Below the pieces are notes generated by a model, which was not told the DNA's origin, did not search any database, and was given only the letters and a program-made list of their open reading frames with translations. Position numbers and translations under genes: made by a program. From Coemansia sp. RSA 1804 (lineage: Eukaryota > Kickxellomycota > Kickxellomycetes > Kickxellales > Kickxellaceae), in the NCBI GenBank assembly GCA_027578815.1, contig JANBTH010000586.1, positions 1 to 14,360 on the forward strand: a DNA stretch of 14,360 nucleotides, given 5' to 3'. Shown here piece by piece: positions 6,991 through 14,360 of this stretch (the first letter of the stretch is position 1; the number at the start of each line of letters is the position of its first letter).

Positions 6991-8847
6991 ATGGCCGCCA
7001 CTACTGAACCGATCATCAACTCGCCGGCAGCAAACAATGCAGCAAGCCAGGCAAACAAGAAGAAGAAGGCCAAGAAGACGGTTGCGGACAACACCAAGTA
7101 CCAGGGGATTGAAAAGGTGATGCCGATAGAGATCAGGTCGTCACACGCAAAGGGGCGCCACGCGGTGGCAGCAAAGGACCTTGCGGCGGGCACGCTAGTT
7201 GCAGTGGAAAAGGCCACAACGTTTATTGTGCGCAACCAGTCGTTCGTCAACCTCTGCCACTGCTGCCTCACGCCGATCCAGCTGAAGTCACAGACGCGCC
7301 CCAAGGTGGATGCGCAGGGAAAGCAGATCGAGGGCCAGGTCGAGAGGATCAACGTTCCGCCGAGCTCGTGCGCCAAGTGCAAGATGGCGGCGTACTGCTC
7401 GGAGGGATGCAAGAAGACGCATGCGCCGGAGCACGATGTGCAGTGCGCGGCGTTGGCGGAAAGCAACAAGATCTCCGCCACGCACAGTGTTCCGCTGGAG
7501 CAGCTGCGCGGGGTGCTCGGGCTTATTGGGCGCCGCAAGGTGGAGAGAGACGGGGCGGTGGAGTTTGTGTCTGAGGCGCAGGCAGCGGACGCCAAGCCCA
7601 CGGCGTACGGGTGCGTGTCGGACCTCAACCCGAATCGCCACTACATCGAGCGCAACGACATCAAGAACCTGCAGACGGCGCTGAAGGAGGTTCTTGCGCT
7701 TGTTCCGGAGGAGGCCAGGATTCCGCTGTCGGAGGCGGTCGAGATTGCGTGCATCTTCCACACAAACAACCACGCGATCACGGTCAACAGCCACGGGATC
7801 CTGGGAGTGTTCCCGTTCAGCTCCCTGTACTTCCAGCACAACTGCAACCCCAACTGCGTGTGCATCGGCGGGCCCAGCGGCGTGATGTACGTGCGCACGC
7901 TGACCGATGTGCCGGCAAACGGCGAGCTTAGCATCTCGTACGCGGATCTGTACCAGCCGCGGGAGCAGCGTCGTCGCGAGCTCCTCCTGTCGCGCCACTT
8001 CTGGTGCAAGTGCCGCCGGTGCTCGACGCTCCTCTCGCAGTCGGTGGACAGATTCATGGACGGCATCCTGTGCGGCGAGTGCAAGAAGGGGGTGATGATC
8101 TTCGAGGAGACAAAGGAGGTGCAGGACATCAACGAGCTGATGACGGACATCTCGGCGCTGGACCAGGAGATCCAGGGCAAGTTTGCGGAATGCGAGTCGT
8201 GCCCGTCGAAGATTGAGGTGACGAAGCTGGTGGAGATCCTGAAGGCGGCGATCACGGACTACGGCGCCGCACACATGGCGCTGCAGCAGCAGGAGGGCGG
8301 CGACCTGGTCAGGGTGCGGCAGCTGCTGGAGAGGTTTGTCCAGAACTACGAGGAGAAGCACGTCCTGCACCCGTGCAACGCCTACCTCGTCAACACCTAC
8401 ATCACGCTGGTGCGCGTGTGCACGCAGCTGGGCGACGTCGACCGCGCGATCAGGTACAACGGCATCGTGGTCGACCGGATGCGCGGTCCCGCCGAGTGCA
8501 ACCACAACGCGGTGCCCGAGAACTACCCGCGCCTGGCCGAGTACAACATGACTCTGGGCGACATGTGTCTGAAGCAGGCGAAGAAGAAGGCCGCCAACAA
8601 GACGCCTGCCGGGCGCAGCATCACGCGCAGGTACCTGAAGGAGGCCAAGGCCGCGCTGGACAACGCCTACAGGGCGCGCGTGGTGATCCACGGCGAAAAG
8701 TCGCAGCGCGCGGCCGAGGCGAAGAGGCTTCTGGACGACGCGAAGAAGGAGTACGACGCGTTCAGCAAGGCGACCGAGAAGAAGAAGAGCAAGAAGCAGC
8801 CCCAGCAGCAGCCTCAGCCCCAGCAGCAAGAGGCTGCCTCGGCTTAA
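6991..8847 (+). CDS. SET and MYND domain protein (SMYD-like lysine methyltransferase)
   Basis: 618 residues, likely transferring methyl groups from S-adenosylmethionine to lysine side chains; the substrate is unknown. The order is a Lys-rich N-terminus (KKKKAKK, 23-29), then the first SET strand (KGRHAVAAKDLAAG, 54-67). A MYND zinc finger follows with ligands C89/C92, C127/C130, C136/C140 and H148/C152. The SET core has NSHGI (266-270), HNCNPNC (283-289) and ISYADLYQPREQRR (315-328), followed by the post-SET CKCRRC (339-344). Two further CxxC pairs (361/364 and 401/404) come next, then a helical C-terminal region (about 410-590) like the TPR-like domain of SMYD proteins. A KKKSKK and Gln/Pro-rich tail ends the protein. 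The split SET around MYND is diagnostic. The usual NHSCxPN box reads QHNCNPN, a possible change at the cofactor site. Strong GC bias at third positions produces long open frames on the other strand, which I do not call. It converges with the gene at 9140. Confidence 0.9.
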   Translation: MAATTEPIINSPAANNAASQANKKKKAKKTVADNTKYQGIEKVMPIEIRSSHAKGRHAVAAKDLAAGTLVAVEKATTFIVRNQSFVNLCHCCLTPIQLKSQTRPKVDAQGKQIEGQVERINVPPSSCAKCKMAAYCSEGCKKTHAPEHDVQCAALAESNKISATHSVPLEQLRGVLGLIGRRKVERDGAVEFVSEAQAADAKPTAYGCVSDLNPNRHYIERNDIKNLQTALKEVLALVPEEARIPLSEAVEIACIFHTNNHAITVNSHGILGVFPFSSLYFQHNCNPNCVCIGGPSGVMYVRTLTDVPANGELSISYADLYQPREQRRRELLLSRHFWCKCRRCSTLLSQSVDRFMDGILCGECKKGVMIFEETKEVQDINELMTDISALDQEIQGKFAECESCPSKIEVTKLVEILKAAITDYGAAHMALQQQEGGDLVRVRQLLERFVQNYEEKHVLHPCNAYLVNTYITLVRVCTQLGDVDRAIRYNGIVVDRMRGPAECNHNAVPENYPRLAEYNMTLGDMCLKQAKKKAANKTPAGRSITRRYLKEAKAALDNAYRARVVIHGEKSQRAAEAKRLLDDAKKEYDAFSKATEKKKSKKQPQQQPQPQQQEAASA

Positions 8848-9139
8848 GGGCCGGAAAGAAAGAATATAAAAAACATACGCAGTCCTGACGCTTTTTCCCA
8901 TTCATTATCAATTTTTTTCTTTTCTCCACAGTATCTGTTTTCTATTCATCTGCCGGTGGCATCAATCCCCATCGCCGCCTACAAGCTATATTGTTTTTAC
9001 CTTTAGATCAGCTCAGCTGGTAGCATAACCCTCCGGTTTCAGATCCCAGTGTTGTGGCATGGAAAGGGGGATGGGAGAGACAGCCGATGTCTTTGTTTCT
9101 TTTGATAGAGGTTGTACAGAGAGAAAAATAGAGAATAGG
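8848..9139. other. Gap between two convergent genes
   Basis: 292 bases shared by the 3' ends of the SET-MYND gene and the opposing ABCD-like gene. It holds an AATATAAAA string (about 8862) that could serve polyadenylation of the first and a broken tRNA-like stretch at 9008-9047. There is no room for an ATP-binding domain, and none of its minus-strand frames shows a Walker A motif. Confidence 0.75.
9008..9047 (+). pseudogene. tRNA-like relic, box A and box B without a full tRNA body
   Basis: CAGCTCAGCTGGTAG (9009-9023) matches the D-arm/box A of tRNA genes. GGTTTCAGATCC (9035-9046) matches the T-arm/box B with one extra T. Only 11 bases separate these two matched segments, far fewer than in a real tRNA, and the D-stem, anticodon stem and T-stem do not close. 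The middle reads CATAACC, like part of a CAT (Met) anticodon loop, so a deletion in a tRNA-Met copy would explain it. It could also be the head of a tRNA-derived SINE, or chance. Confidence 0.4.
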
Positions 9140-11233
9140 TCAGCGCGACAGGGCGTCGTCGCCATCGTCGCTGAACGATGCTCGATACCCGCCGGCAGCA
9201 TGCACATCGAGGGACCGCAGCAGACGGTCGACGTTGACGGCGGCCCAGACGAACTTTGGCAGATCGGCAACGACCAGCAGCAGCCTGGTGGTGGCCTGGC
9301 TGAGATTGATGAGGTAGGCGGAGTTGCGCGAGTAGCTGAGCATGACGGCGGCCGGGTCGTGCAGGATCTCGGAGGCCAGCCGCCGGCCGGGCATGCAGAG
9401 GGGCCGCGACAGCAGGTAGTAGGCCGTGAGCGTTGCGCCGTACTTGACCAGCAGCGACTCGCCGATGCCGCCGAAGAACCGGCGGATGTTGCCGGCCACC
9501 ACGCTGGCCGCCACGCGGTCCAGTGCGGCATCCAGCGCGGCGCGGGCGCGGAGGCGGAACGCGGCGTGGACGCGCGGCACAAAGGCACCGGCGGAATCGG
9601 CAGCGGCCAGATTGGCGGTGTCGGCATCCGCCGCGTCGGGGCGCGAAACCAGCGGACGGGCGGCGGCGGCGGCGGAGCGGATGGTCGACGACACGCGCGC
9701 GTAGACGCCGCGATACGCATCCTCGAGCTGCGCAAGCCGCGAGGCGTGGCGGCCGGTGGGCGGCGACGACAGCCGCACCACGAGGTTGGCCAGCACCACG
9801 TACAGAACCATCGCAGCCGACCCGCCGCGACCCACGAACCGACTCAGCAGGCGCGTGAACACCACCCAGTCCATTGCCGGCTTGACCACGCCGGCCACCA
9901 GGCGCGGGAGCATGTCGGCGAAGCGGTGGATCTGGACCGTCAGCAGCCAGTCTGCGCGGTCCAGCGGCGGCATGCCCTGCGTGTGGCCCTGCATCTGCGG
10001 CTGGCCCTGCGTCCACGCCATGTGCGTGACGCCGTCAACGTACCGCGCATGCGCGTGGCGGCCCAACCGCACGCGCAGCGCAACCGTCAGCGATGACATC
10101 GTCCACTTGATTGCCTGGTTGACGCCGGCCATTGCCGCCGCCATTCCCACGTACTCCGGCAGCAGTCGCCGCACCAGCGTTGCGCGGTCGTATGTCACCA
10201 CCGCACGCACCGTGCGCGCATTGAATCCCGCAAACCACACGTCCAGCGCTGTGCGTGCCGCTAGAACCGCGCCCAGTGCTGCCAGAAGCCGCGACTCCGT
10301 GCATGCTGCGCCAGGGAACCCAATCCGCCCCAGCCGCACTACCGCGCCCACAAACTGCGCAACAGTCACCACACGCGCCGTCTTCTGCGTGCCGTCCGTG
10401 CGCATCGGTGCTTCTCCCGCATACCCAGCCATAGCTGCTGGTGCCAGTGCTGGTGCTGGTGCTGCTGTAGCTGGTGCCTGCGGGTTAACCTTGCCATTCT
10501 CTCTGCCGCTATTGCCGGCGTCGTCCCACAGCTGCGCGCGGTGCCGCTGGTCTCTGGTCAGCCGCCCCGTCGACACGCCCCACGGCGTCTGCGACACAAA
10601 TCGATGCGCCGCGCCCAGCGCGTTGGCTGCGCGCGTGGTGTTGAGCCCGTCCACCGGGTTGGGCGCCGGACTGGTTGCTCCCGAGCTGAAATGCGTCTCC
10701 AGCGCCGACACTGCCGCCGCCGCCGCTGCCTCTCTCTCTGCCACGTGGTTGGGCTGCTTCTTCTGATGCTTCTGCTGCTGCGAGTTGTGCCACGACGCCT
10801 GCGATGATGCAACGCTGTTGCTCCGGCTGCTCCTGTCGTGGGACTGTCGCTGGCTGCCCGCGTCGTAGTTGCTGTCGGAAAACACCGATTCTTCTGCAAA
10901 CTCGTCGATCTCCGACGCTTCAGCGCCCTCGTCTTCCATTTCCGTATCCTCTGTGTAGCTGTCTGTCGTGTACTCGTCCTCGTCCTCATTCTCTTCGCCC
11001 GAGTCCTTTTTGTCGGGAAAATGAGACGTCGTGTCCGCGACTGCTGCTGCTGCTGCTGATACTGGTGGTGGTGCGCTTCCAGCCGCTATGGCCGCGTACG
11101 TCCTTTCAGGCCCGCCACCGCCGCCCTTATCCGCCATGTTGTCCTGCTTCTCCTGCGGTGCTGCTAGAGGTGATAACGGCTCTTCCACCGCCCTTCCTCC
11201 TTCTGTGTGGTTGGTGTCGACCTCTGGCGACAT
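9140..11233 (-). CDS. ABCD-family (peroxisomal ABC transporter) membrane domain protein lacking the ATPase domain
   Basis: 697 residues. Residues 1-285 are low complexity: Ala/Pro/Gly-rich patches and an acidic Ser/Thr/Tyr stretch (77-124). From about 287 to 675 the chain follows the membrane domain of peroxisomal ABCD half-transporters (ABC_membrane_2). Visible matches are LAARTALDVWFAGFNARTVR (324-343), LDRADWLLTVQIHRFADML (424-442), KPAMDWVVFTRL (451-462), LSSPPTGR (488-495), VKYGATLTAYYLLSRP (596-611) and SRNSAYLINLSQATTRLLL (635-653). Probable membrane helices lie near 314-334, 356-378, 448-464, 474-490, 592-608 and 645-665. The frame stops about 20 residues after the domain, where the ATP-binding domain should begin: no Walker A, signature or Walker B is present. 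ABCD proteins import fatty-acyl compounds into peroxisomes; without an ATPase the role is unknown. A TAA two codons upstream fixes the start at 11233 if there is no intron; Met33 (11137) is an alternative. Confidence 0.78.
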   Translation of the reverse strand: MSPEVDTNHTEGGRAVEEPLSPLAAPQEKQDNMADKGGGGGPERTYAAIAAGSAPPPVSAAAAAVADTTSHFPDKKDSGEENEDEDEYTTDSYTEDTEMEDEGAEASEIDEFAEESVFSDSNYDAGSQRQSHDRSSRSNSVASSQASWHNSQQQKHQKKQPNHVAEREAAAAAAVSALETHFSSGATSPAPNPVDGLNTTRAANALGAAHRFVSQTPWGVSTGRLTRDQRHRAQLWDDAGNSGRENGKVNPQAPATAAPAPALAPAAMAGYAGEAPMRTDGTQKTARVVTVAQFVGAVVRLGRIGFPGAACTESRLLAALGAVLAARTALDVWFAGFNARTVRAVVTYDRATLVRRLLPEYVGMAAAMAGVNQAIKWTMSSLTVALRVRLGRHAHARYVDGVTHMAWTQGQPQMQGHTQGMPPLDRADWLLTVQIHRFADMLPRLVAGVVKPAMDWVVFTRLLSRFVGRGGSAAMVLYVVLANLVVRLSSPPTGRHASRLAQLEDAYRGVYARVSSTIRSAAAAARPLVSRPDAADADTANLAAADSAGAFVPRVHAAFRLRARAALDAALDRVAASVVAGNIRRFFGGIGESLLVKYGATLTAYYLLSRPLCMPGRRLASEILHDPAAVMLSYSRNSAYLINLSQATTRLLLVVADLPKFVWAAVNVDRLLRSLDVHAAGGYRASFSDDGDDALSR
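11003..11137 (-). other. Disordered Ala/Gly-rich leader of the ABCD-like protein, possible alternative start
   Basis: The codon at 11137-11135 encodes Met33, followed by ADKGGGGG. Residues 33-77 are Gly/Ala-rich with no predicted fold. This Met would be the start if the GTAAGA just before the first ATG acts as a splice donor. Confidence 0.25.
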
Positions 11234-11349
11234 TTCTTACCAATTCGTGCAACGACACACAACAGCCAGTCTTTCTCGTATAATATAATACTTATGATGT
11301 AATGTTGAAGACAGTACTAGATAAAGAAGGACCTTGTCTCTTCACGCGA

Positions 11350-11375
11350 TAGCGTTGACGTTGATGATAACGCTA
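11350..11375. repeat. 7-bp inverted repeat with 12-base loop upstream of the ABCD-like gene
   Basis: TAGCGTT, 12 bases, AACGCTA; the loop begins GACGTTGATGAT. With the preceding T this gives TGACG, the half-site of CREB/ATF-type bZIP factors. It lies about 115-140 bases before the ATG of the minus-strand gene, in promoter range. Confidence 0.4.
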
Positions 11376-12384
11376 ATAGACGGAGATATCAGCAAATCAA
11401 GCCAAGATCTCTTGAACAATTAATATCCCCTCCTCTTTCTTCGTGGATGCCACACGTTGAACAACAACCCCAGATAAACAGTATTCCTCTTATTCAGTAT
11501 TGATAAAAGAAAAGGTAGAGATGGAAAGATACGCTTGCTTTATTATAATAAATAACGAAAAATTACAAGAGCAAAAAAAAAAAAGTAAAATAAAAATACT
11601 ATGAATCAAAAAGCGCATTGTTTGTATGCTGCGAAAACTTTCACATGCAACAACTTCCAGGCTCTTCCTTCTTTGGCCAATCAAACGTCAGCGTCACCCA
11701 TGTGATGATTGTTCAAGCTCCTCCCCCTCTATTACCAAAAAAGAAGTGGCGATTTTCATTTTGTCGCTGTGGATCACATATATACGAACATCGGCTAGCT
11801 GGGCTGATCCTCCCCCCTCCATTTCCTGCTGGCAAAGTTTGGAAATCAGTTGAATTAAGATCACGCAGAAACACATGTTCAAGAGTTATCAGTTGAAGTA
11901 AAAAGCAACACTTGCCTTCAAACATTCAGCAAAGAAAATGAAAAGATCATGCATCCTTGTCTCTTTTACCCATCTGCCGGCACAGTTACCGCTGAAAAAT
12001 GCCGATGAAATGGGAAGCAATGGATGTATCTGCTATTCATTCATCTAAACAATCTTGTGAAAAGAAGAAACAATACAAACAATACAAAATCCTTTTTCCT
12101 TCTTCATCGCGAATAATGTGATAAATAACGTTTTTATTTATTTATTTACCTGCTTGCGTTGTTTCTCCCTTGAGAATTCTGCAGCCATAAAAATGTTACA
12201 TGTAGAAAAAAGAGAGAGCCCGAACAAAGCAGCGGAAAGGAATCAGTAACATTTCTTTGCACCTAACCCTCACCATACACGACGCACTGTTCGTTTTGTC
12301 TTTCTTTTGACTGTCTGGCTGATACATCCAAGGCTATTTGCTTTCTTTCTTTTGTCGCTTGCCGCTTGTACTTTACGTTTCTTA

Positions 12385-12745
12385 CACCCCCTTTTCCATG
12401 CATTTGTTTGTTGTTTAGCGTGCACTTGCTACTAATCAGAGCACGACAACAACAACGGCATCCATGGACAATAAAATTTCCAAGTTAACCAACTCCTTTT
12501 TTTCACAATCCATTTCCTCTTTTGCCCTATATGTCTTCAAATACGGTGAATGAAATAAAATAAAAGATTTGATAAAAAAGGAGCCCATCCTTCTCTTTTT
12601 CCCCCCCGTTCACTGTGTATGTCTTCTCTCGTGCACTCAATTTATACAACTAAAAAATGAGACATATCCCGGATTCTCTTTAATGTACCCGTTTCTTTTT
12701 CGCAATACACTTTGCCAACTAAAATACCTCACCACCCCCTTTTTT
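12385..12745 (+). promoter_or_regulatory. Two copies of the CACCCCCTTTT motif upstream of the GATA-factor gene
   Basis: CACCCCCTTTTCC starts at 12385 and CCACCCCCTTTTTT at 12732. They have the same sequence and orientation relative to the gene as the copies before 3064. No comparable copy was seen in the 1.9 kb before the SET-MYND gene. Confidence 0.4.
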
Positions 12746-12891
12746 CCCGTTTTATATTTTGCTCTTATCCCTATTGAATGTCCTGTTGTTTCCGTTCATT
12801 TATTCATTTCTTACTGTTCTTTTTTAACCAAAGCTTAAATATTTCTTTACTCGGTTCTTGCACCCTTATCTTTTCTATTCCATACAATTTC

Positions 12892-13065
12892 TGCAACAAC
12901 AGACACAACAGATACAACAGGCATAGAAACACAGAAACACCAGCACCAATAGCAACGGCAGCAGCAACAAAAAAACGCACGCTTACAGTGTAGCGTATTG
13001 TTGATAATACACATTATTTTGTATTTTTGTACTAGTACTAAAAAAGGAAAAAAAAAGGAATAGAA
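12892..13065 (+). promoter_or_regulatory. CA/A-rich leader of the GATA-factor gene
   Basis: CAACAACAG-type sequence from about 12892 to 12975, free of G runs, follows a CT-rich stretch, as in many fungal 5' leaders. A perfect 10-bp palindrome GTACTAGTAC lies at 13029-13038, 27 bases before the ATG, and the start is preceded by an A-rich run. No ATG was seen between 12980 and 13065. Confidence 0.4.
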
Positions 13066-14360
13066 ATGGATCCCACTGCCTTGTCTTCAGACTTTGCTGT
13101 ATCTGGCGAGTGCGGTGGGAGTACTAACGATGACAACGCCAACAACAATATAAACACCGTTGGCACCACCGCCATCAACACAAACATTTCCGACATTTCA
13201 GCTTTTCTTTCCATGCTTGGCTGCGAAGGCAATCATCCGCCTGCTTTGGATTTTTCCTCATCCTCGTCTCTTCTTTCAGCACTGCCTATTGCAACAGGGT
13301 TTCCGCTGCTAATTTCTACAGAAATGGCTCCCGCATCAAGTTCGCTTGCAAGCTCGTCAAAGCCATCAACGCCAACGACTCTGCTTTTGCCCTCTGGTCC
13401 GGGTTCGAGCACTGGCATTTCGCCAACCCCCTGTACTTTTATGGATGCAAAGACCAACACCTCTGCTGCTTCTGCCGCTTTTGGCAATTACTACGGTTCA
13501 CCATATCACTATTGCTTTGAGCAGCCAAAAAGCGGGTACGGCTCAGTTGCCGAGATTAACAACGCTGCTGATACGAACAGCAGCTCCTGTATTTCTGACA
13601 CGAATTGCCAAATAGAGTTGGCAGATAATAGCACATCCCTTGTTGGCATGCCAGACTCCGCATTATCGGCCAGCGGGGTGTTTGACAACATGTCGCTGAT
13701 GACATTGCACCGACAACAACAACAACATCAGCCACAATATCAGCATGGTACGACACCGCACCATGATCCTTCCTCATCTTCCGTGTTTCCGGTCCTGACC
13801 GAGTCGCCCATCCAGAGCTGCGCTTCTCCGTTTGGGCTGCTTGTTAATGACGGATCCATGGGAAGCAATGGCCCACAGCTGTCGCATTCGGTGTCCCAGC
13901 CCAATCTCTTTCCACAAGCTGCATTATTTTCCGCCGAGCCTCATATTACAAACAAAGCAGGTGGCACCCGAGTACTGCGTCGACGTAACCAGGCAGGACT
14001 GACCACAGGCGCTTTACGTCGCGCATCAGCGCCTGGGAACTCATCAAGAAGCCATCCATACATACCGCAGATCCCAGGAACAGCAGCAACACCATCGGCA
14101 ACACAGTTTGACAGCAACCCATCTAGCATCTTGCCGCACCCGGCGGATTTGCTACGCAGAAGCAATTCGATTACCTCGCTAACGCCGTTTATATCCGCCA
14201 GCCACGGATTGCCATCGTCCTCATCATCGTCATCTTCACGCAGCCCGCACAGGATGGCAAGCAGTACGTTCATTATTCCGGCAATCAACCAGGACGGCAC
14301 GTCCAAGCGGTGCGCCAATTGCTCCACTGCCGAGACACCAAGCTGGAGACGCCACCCGGA
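13066..14360 (+). CDS. GATA-type zinc-finger transcription factor, 3' end outside window
   Basis: 431 full codons are open to the window edge, with no stop. Residues 1-405 are low complexity, rich in Ser, Asn, Thr and Pro, with an LHRQQQQHQPQYQH segment (about 222-235), basic patches RVLRRR (about 306-311) and LRRSNS (about 365-370), and a run of eight serines (about 386-393). At the end the chain enters a class IV (GATA) zinc finger: SKRCANCSTAETPSWRRHP, with C416, C419 and W427. The second CNAC cysteine pair and the basic tail lie beyond the window. Such factors bind WGATAR sites in the nucleus and control nitrogen use, iron uptake, light responses or development in fungi; the regulon cannot be read from this part. 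The in-frame TAA at 13039 supports the ATG at 13066. Its base composition is less GC-rich than the two genes before it, as usual for disordered regulators. SVSQPNLF (about 282-289) and RRASAPG (about 319-325) resemble kinase/14-3-3 style Ser sites (inference). Confidence 0.87.
   Translation, partial: MDPTALSSDFAVSGECGGSTNDDNANNNINTVGTTAINTNISDISAFLSMLGCEGNHPPALDFSSSSSLLSALPIATGFPLLISTEMAPASSSLASSSKPSTPTTLLLPSGPGSSTGISPTPCTFMDAKTNTSAASAAFGNYYGSPYHYCFEQPKSGYGSVAEINNAADTNSSSCISDTNCQIELADNSTSLVGMPDSALSASGVFDNMSLMTLHRQQQQHQPQYQHGTTPHHDPSSSSVFPVLTESPIQSCASPFGLLVNDGSMGSNGPQLSHSVSQPNLFPQAALFSAEPHITNKAGGTRVLRRRNQAGLTTGALRRASAPGNSSRSHPYIPQIPGTAATPSATQFDSNPSSILPHPADLLRRSNSITSLTPFISASHGLPSSSSSSSSRSPHRMASSTFIIPAINQDGTSKRCANCSTAETPSWRRHP

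Larger units (their letters stand above)
11319..13007. promoter_or_regulatory. Nine scattered WGATAR sites upstream of the GATA-factor gene
   Basis: AGATAA at 11319 and 11472; TGATAA at 11365, 11501, 12119, 12570 and 13002; TTATCA at 11886; TTATCT at 12866. Fungal GATA factors often regulate their own and each other's genes, so autoregulation is plausible. The density is only modestly above chance for AT-rich DNA. Confidence 0.3.
11234..13065. other. Divergent intergenic region between the ABCD-like and GATA-factor genes
   Basis: About 1.8 kb, AT-rich, with no convincing gene; the short open frames have no family resemblance. It contains a 7-bp hairpin (11350-11375), a 12-base A run (11573-11584), a TTTA run (about 12132-12147), two CACCCCCTTT motifs, nine WGATAR sites and, near the right end, a CA/A-rich probable 5' leader. 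It must hold both promoters. Confidence 0.65.

Noticed and set aside
7288..8901. 537-codon open frame on the minus strand across the SET-MYND gene
   Set aside because: Its Leu/Arg/Val-rich, low-complexity product is what the GC-biased third positions of the real gene produce on the opposite strand; the plus-strand frame has clear SET and MYND motifs.
9013..10016. Minus-strand frames running past 9140 that might add an ATP-binding domain after a frameshift
   Set aside because: I read their ends for Walker A (GxxGxGKS/T), the LSGGQ signature and Walker B; none is present, and less than 300 bases remain before the opposing gene.
9059..10766. Two plus-strand open frames of 345 and 336 codons across the ABCD-like gene
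   Set aside because: Products are Arg/Ala/Gly/His-rich with no family motif, and they overlap the strand whose minus frame shows ABCD membrane-domain blocks. They are shadows of high GC content.
13941..14327. 128-codon minus-strand open frame across the GATA-factor gene
   Set aside because: It overlaps the GATA finger coding frame on the opposite strand and shows no domain.

Overview
The window looks like nuclear DNA of a fungus, probably an early-diverging one such as a zoopagomycete; the lineage is a guess from overall style. The support is a cytosolic Hsp70 ending EEVD, a GATA-type zinc-finger factor with a Ser/Asn/Gln-rich arm, a SET-MYND protein, uninterrupted reading frames of 1.7-2.1 kb, long AT-rich intergenic DNA with CT-rich tracts before start codons, and no operon-like packing. 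No rRNA, intact tRNA, CRISPR array or transposase was seen.

Layout: (1) 1-1716 +, the 3' part of a cytosolic Hsp70, with about the first 80 codons outside the window. (2) 1717-3063, intergenic, with repeated CCACCCCCTTT motifs and a cluster of GATA-factor sites. (3) 3064-5070 +, a 668-residue protein that I read as a fungal relative of animal DALRD3, an arginyl-tRNA-synthetase-derived protein with a C-terminal DALR anticodon-binding domain and no synthetase active site. (4) 5071-6990, intergenic, with microsatellites and two hairpins. (5) 6991-8847 +, a SMYD-like SET/MYND protein. (6) 8848-9139, a short gap between convergent genes holding a broken tRNA-like relic. (7) 9140-11233 -, a 697-residue protein carrying the transmembrane domain of the peroxisomal ABCD transporter family but no nucleotide-binding domain, preceded by a long acidic disordered arm. 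(8) 11234-13065, the divergent promoter region. (9) 13066-14360 +, the start of a GATA-type transcription factor, cut by the window end inside its zinc finger.

The genes do not form an obvious pathway. The most unusual are the ATPase-less ABCD-like protein, which has also lost the EAA-like motif that normally contacts the ATPase domain, and the DALRD3-like gene, a family best known from animals where it guides 3-methylcytidine modification of arginine tRNAs. A possible regulatory theme is that the same C-rich motif and many GATA sites lie upstream of both the DALRD3-like gene and the GATA-factor gene. All family assignments are by eye and from memory of the families; no search was run.
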